Origin: Luteitalea sp. TBR-22
GTDB lineage: Bacteria; Acidobacteriota; Vicinamibacteria; Vicinamibacterales; Vicinamibacteraceae
Direction: 5' to 3'
Length of the DNA stretch: 64,000 bases
Assembly (NCBI RefSeq): GCF_016865485.1
Contig: NZ_AP024452.1
Span: 766,501 to 830,500, forward strand
Below, in pieces: positions 61,437 to 64,000 of the stretch (positions are counted from its first letter, which is position 1; each line of letters starts with the position of its first letter). The notes under the pieces were generated by a model that was given only the letters and a program-made list of their open reading frames with translations, was not told the origin of the DNA and did not search any database. The position numbers were made by a program, and so were the translations under genes.

Positions 61437-62306
61437 ATGCTTCCCCGCGAAGAAGAGCTCCGCGCCCTGATCTGTGAAGTCGGGCGACGTGTGTACGCGC
61501 GGGGCTACGTGGCCTCCAACGACGGCAACATCAGCGTCAGGCTCGACGACCGGCACCTGCTCGCCACGCCCAAGAGCGTATCCAAGGGCTTCATGACCCC
61601 GGACATGATGGTCGTGACCGACATGCAGGGGAACAAGGTGGCCGGTCACCGCGACGCGTCGACCGAGCTGAAGATGCACCTGGCGGTGTACGAGATGCGG
61701 CCCGACGTGACGGCCGTCGTCCACGCGCACCCGCCGCTGTCGACCGGCTTCGCCGTCGCGGGCATCCCGCTGAACAAGTCCTCGCTCGCCGAGATCATCT
61801 TCTCGCTGGGCAGCGTCCCCATCGCCGAGTACGCCACGCCGTCCACGCAGGAACTGCCCGACGCGGTGAAGAAGTACATCACCGCGCACGACGGCCTGCT
61901 GCTGGCCAACCACGGCGCGCTGACGTGCGGCCAGGATCTCCTGAACGCGTACTTCAAGATGGAGACGATGGAGCACTTCGCGCAGATCACGCTGGTGGCG
62001 CGACAGCTCGGGCGGGAGAACCTGATCTCGCGCGAGGAAGTGGACCGCCTGCAGGGGCTGCGCGACTTCTACGGCATCCGATCGCCGGCTCCGATCTGCA
62101 CCGATCCGGCGCAGGCCACCGACGGCCCGGTGACGTGCCAGTTCGTGGAGGCGCCGTCCTCCGACGGGCCGCGCATCGTGCCGTCGCCGGTCGTGCCCCC
62201 GGGCGGTGGGCTGCCGGGCGGCGGGGGCGGGGAAATTCGGCTAACATACCGCGAGCTTTCGGCCCTCATCGCCGACGCGGTACGCCAGGTGACGCGCGAC
62301 GCGTAG
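61437..62306 (+). CDS. Class II aldolase (fuculose-phosphate aldolase-like) with C-terminal encapsulation helix
   Basis: The 289-residue enzyme is a class II (zinc) aldolase of the fuculose/rhamnulose-phosphate aldolase type: the zinc-binding HAH motif (H96, H98) with HPPLSTGFA, catalytic E77 in STELKMHLA and H159 in LLANHGALTCG. Cleavage yields dihydroxyacetone phosphate and lactaldehyde in that family. Residues about 240-265 are a Pro/Gly linker and 267-287 form an amphipathic helix (IRLTYRELSALIADAVRQV), the pattern of encapsulation peptides that target enzymes to bacterial microcompartments. Shell genes follow at once, so the aldolase is probably cargo. Such aldolases mark the PVM-like fucose/rhamnose microcompartments. 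Confidence 0.85.
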   Translation: MLPREEELRALICEVGRRVYARGYVASNDGNISVRLDDRHLLATPKSVSKGFMTPDMMVVTDMQGNKVAGHRDASTELKMHLAVYEMRPDVTAVVHAHPPLSTGFAVAGIPLNKSSLAEIIFSLGSVPIAEYATPSTQELPDAVKKYITAHDGLLLANHGALTCGQDLLNAYFKMETMEHFAQITLVARQLGRENLISREEVDRLQGLRDFYGIRSPAPICTDPAQATDGPVTCQFVEAPSSDGPRIVPSPVVPPGGGLPGGGGGEIRLTYRELSALIADAVRQVTRDA

Positions 62307-62390
62307 TCGCGCGCCGCGCAGGCGGGCACCATGTCCAGGACCGCGCGGAATGGCCGCGCAAGCCGGCGCGAGGCGCCAGGGAATTCGACT

Positions 62391-62678
62391 ATGGGTGAAG
62401 CACTCGGGATGATCGAGACCAAGGGCCTCGTGGCAATGATCGAGGCTGCCGACGCGATGGTGAAGGCCGCCAAGGTCAACCTCGTCGGCTGGGAGAAGAT
62501 TGGCGCCGGTTACGTGACCGCGATCGTGCGCGGCGACGTCGCCGCCGTGAAGGCCGCCACCGATGCCGGGGCCGCGGCGGCCCGCCGCGTCGGCGAGCTC
62601 GTGTCGGTGCACGTCATCCCGCGGCCGCACAGCAACCTCGAGGACGTGCTGCCCATCGGCAAGGCCGCCGGAAAATGA
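62391..62678 (+). CDS. BMC-H microcompartment shell protein
   Basis: The 95-residue protein is a canonical hexameric BMC shell subunit (EutM/PduA-like): [20 protein letters not shown] at the start, [22 protein letters not shown] (pore loop and first fold), ending in [16 protein letters not shown]. It forms the facets of the shell and the pores. The ATG at 62391 follows AGGGA at 9 bases, and its stop overlaps the first BMC-P start (ATGA). Confidence 0.95.
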   Translation: MGEALGMIETKGLVAMIEAADAMVKAAKVNLVGWEKIGAGYVTAIVRGDVAAVKAATDAGAAAARRVGELVSVHVIPRPHSNLEDVLPIGKAAGK

Positions 62679-62941
62679 TCCTCGGCAGGGTCGTCGGCAC
62701 CGTGGTGGCGACCCGCAAGGACGAACGGCTCCTGAGCGCCAAGCTCATGCTCGTTCGTCCCGTGTCGCCCGAGGGGCAGCTCGAAGGCACGCCCCTGGTG
62801 GCCGTGGACACCGTGGACGCCGGCACCGGCGAGACCGTGCTGGTGGTCTCGGGCAGCTCGGCGCGCATGGCCGACGGCCTGTCGCAGTCGCCCGTCGACG
62901 CGGCCATCGTCGGCATCGTCGACACCGTGTCGATGGCCTGA
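62675..62941 (+). CDS. BMC-P (EutN/CcmL family) pentameric vertex protein 1
   Basis: The 88-residue protein matches the EutN/CcmL/GrpN family: [45 protein letters not shown] and the terminal [10 protein letters not shown]. Pentamers cap the shell vertices. Start overlaps the BMC-H stop. Two further copies follow, giving three different vertex proteins. Confidence 0.95.
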   Translation: MILGRVVGTVVATRKDERLLSAKLMLVRPVSPEGQLEGTPLVAVDTVDAGTGETVLVVSGSSARMADGLSQSPVDAAIVGIVDTVSMA

Positions 62942-62957
62942 ACGCGCACTCCCGCCC

Positions 62958-63227
62958 ATGCACCTCGCCCGCGTCGTCGGCACCGTCGTCTGCACGCACA
63001 AGGACGCGCGGTTGTCCGGCGTGAAGCTGCTCGTGATCCAGCCCGTCGCGCGCGACGGCGCCGACACCGGTCGTCCGCTCGTCGCCACCGATGCGGCAGG
63101 CGCCGGCGTCGGCGAGCGCGTCTTCTTCGTGCGCGGCCGCGAGGCCGCGTTCCCGTTCCATCCCGTCGACGTGCCGACCGATGCCAGCATCGTCGGCATC
63201 GTCGACTCCACCGACGTGGTCGCCTGA
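62958..63227 (+). CDS. BMC-P (EutN/CcmL family) pentameric vertex protein 2
   Basis: The 89-residue protein repeats the family pattern (ARVVGTVVCTHKDARLSGVKLLVI, TDAAGAGVGERVFFVRG, ASIVGIVDSTD) with its own sequence. It starts 16 bases after paralog 1; GTG of the third copy follows its stop by 1 base. It probably forms another vertex class or mixes with the others. Confidence 0.95.
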   Translation: MHLARVVGTVVCTHKDARLSGVKLLVIQPVARDGADTGRPLVATDAAGAGVGERVFFVRGREAAFPFHPVDVPTDASIVGIVDSTDVVA

Positions 63228-63228
63228 C

Positions 63229-63507
63229 GTGCAGATCGGCACCGTCGTCGGCACCGTCGTGTCCACGCAGAAGCACGCCAAGCTGCACGGCGCCAAGCTG
63301 CTGCTCGTGCAACCGGAGCTGCCCGACGGCACCGCGAAGGGCAACGCCGTGCTCGCCGTCGACAGCGTCGGCGCCGGGGTCGGCGAGCGGGTGCTGTTGG
63401 TGATCGAAGGCAAGGCCGCCGGTGATGCGCTCGGCCGCAAGGCCGCGCCGGTGGATGCCGCGATCATCGGCATCGTCGACGCCCTCGAGACCAACGGAGC
63501 CTGGTGA
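63229..63507 (+). CDS. BMC-P (EutN/CcmL family) pentameric vertex protein 3
   Basis: The 92-residue protein reads IGTVVGTVVSTQKHAKLHGAKLLLV, VDSVGAGVGERVLLVIEG and AAIIGIVDALE, as expected for a EutN/CcmL family member. GTG at 63229 follows the TGA of paralog 2; a longer in-frame start would overlap that gene. Its stop overlaps the next start (ATGA). Three tandem BMC-P genes are usual in PVM-type loci. Confidence 0.95.
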   Translation: MQIGTVVGTVVSTQKHAKLHGAKLLLVQPELPDGTAKGNAVLAVDSVGAGVGERVLLVIEGKAAGDALGRKAAPVDAAIIGIVDALETNGAW

Positions 63508-63752
63508 TGACCGAAGAACAGGTCCGCGCCCTCGTCCGCGACGCGCTTGCGCGGCATCTCGACTCGGCCCGGGCCGGGACGACCGGCCCTGCCGCGGCGA
63601 GGGCCTGCGTTCCGGCCGCAACCTCCTTGAAATCACACCTGGCGTTCGGTCGCTTCGTCTCGCTCGCGCCGACCGAGCCCGACGCCCCGTGCGTCGTCGA
63701 GCCGCAGGTCACGTGTCACCACTGCGGGTTCTGTCAGTCCTACGGTCATTGA
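63504..63752 (+). CDS. Small microcompartment protein with encapsulation-type helix and Cys motif
   Basis: The 82-residue protein starts with an amphipathic helix (TEEQVRALVRDALARHL, 3-19) like encapsulation peptides; it resembles the aldolase's tail in A-L-x-x-D-A spacing. A linker (20-42) follows, then KSHLAFGRFVSL and the C-terminal motif CHHCGFCQSYGH with Cys71, Cys74, Cys77 and His residues that can bind zinc or an Fe-S cluster. No family is recognised with certainty. It lies between the third BMC-P and the dehydrogenase in the same operon, so it is probably enclosed cargo or a shell-associated electron carrier. Confidence 0.7.
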   Translation: MMTEEQVRALVRDALARHLDSARAGTTGPAAARACVPAATSLKSHLAFGRFVSLAPTEPDAPCVVEPQVTCHHCGFCQSYGH

Positions 63753-63771
63753 CCGTTTCTCCCGAGTGCCC

Positions 63772-64000
63772 ATGTCGAGCCCATCGCGCCCGCGCGTCTT
63801 CGTGTCGCGTCGCCTCTTCCAGGAAACCCTCGACCTGATCGCGCAGCACGCCGAGATGGACGTGTTCGATTGCAGCGGCAGCCCGACGCCGGAGGAGCTC
63901 GTCGCGCGCACGAAGAAATGCCATGGCCTGGTGGCGCAGGGCACCGATCGCATCGACGCGGCGTTCCTCGACCAGTGCCCGGACCTGCGCGTCGTGTGCA
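63772..64000 (+). CDS. D-isomer 2-hydroxyacid dehydrogenase, N-terminal fragment (runs off the window)
   Basis: The 76 codons visible match the N-terminal part of D-isomer-specific 2-hydroxyacid dehydrogenases (RPRVFVSRRLFQETLDLIAQH, then CHGLVAQGTDRIDAAFLDQCPDLRVVC). The NAD-binding domain lies beyond the window edge. In related loci, such an enzyme may reduce or oxidise glyoxylate, lactate-like or glycerate substrates; which one here cannot be read. ATG is taken at 63772 after a short gap behind the Cys-rich gene, so it is likely in the microcompartment operon. Confidence 0.8.
   Translation, partial: MSSPSRPRVFVSRRLFQETLDLIAQHAEMDVFDCSGSPTPEELVARTKKCHGLVAQGTDRIDAAFLDQCPDLRVVC

Overview
The window is high-GC bacterial DNA with dense coding, short spacers, many GTG/TTG starts and many ATGA or GTGA start-stop overlaps. 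It carries no rRNA, tRNA or CRISPR that I can see. Gene content (a tilS-ftsH / folP-cdaA-ybbR-glmM-pdxJ housekeeping block, many secreted serine hydrolases, a GH140-like glycosidase, a DUF6807-like protein and a bacterial microcompartment locus) suggests a soil-type Acidobacteriota, probably Vicinamibacteria. That assignment is inference from gene content, not a search result.

Layout. 43-4748 (minus): an uncharacterised operon of zinc-ribbon, TPR and membrane coiled-coil proteins plus a separate Cys-rich mini-protein. 5186-9065 (plus): a COG1205-type helicase, a VapBC toxin-antitoxin pair and a DUF4174 protein. 9111-11993 (minus): asparagine synthetase and a crystallin-fold protein with Gly/Tyr repeats. 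12439-17128 (plus): a large metzincin-like metalloprotease with an IPT/TIG domain and its partner, then a PadR regulator with a membrane protein. 17268-23665: serine hydrolases, a GH140-like glycosidase, a methyltransferase and a cupin. 23850-29440 (plus): five tightly spaced genes for leaderless proteins, including an HExxH protein, a trypsin-like protease and an SxxK hydrolase; the last two share a nearly identical N-terminal 11-residue tag.

29702-44571 is a biosynthetic island. A ten-gene minus-strand operon (44571 down to 34092) links a glycosidase-glycosyltransferase fusion, two GNAT-like proteins, two paralogous glycosyltransferases, an acyl carrier protein, a ketoacyl synthase, two hexapeptide acyltransferases and a sulfotransferase. 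Beside it lie a GT4, a GT2 and two more sulfotransferases, one fused to a polyhydroxyalkanoate-granule-type domain. Together they look able to build an acylated, sulfated glycan or glycolipid.

44723-50770 holds an aldo-keto reductase, a CocE-type hydrolase, a PNPOx-like protein, a DUF6807-like protein and an SGNH esterase. 51482-61303 is the housekeeping block: tRNA lysidine synthesis, FtsH, folate, c-di-AMP, glucosamine phosphate and pyridoxal phosphate. 61437-64000 is the start of a microcompartment locus: a class II aldolase with a C-terminal encapsulation-type helix, one BMC-H shell protein, three BMC-P pentamer proteins, a small Cys-rich protein with a similar helix, and a truncated 2-hydroxyacid dehydrogenase.

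Non-coding structure is unusual. At least eight spacers between 29.4 and 61.4 kb hold degenerate tandem arrays with a 7-base period, each with a different unit. Two hairpin repeat families (GGCGCGGTG-type and CCGTCGG-type) recur between genes.
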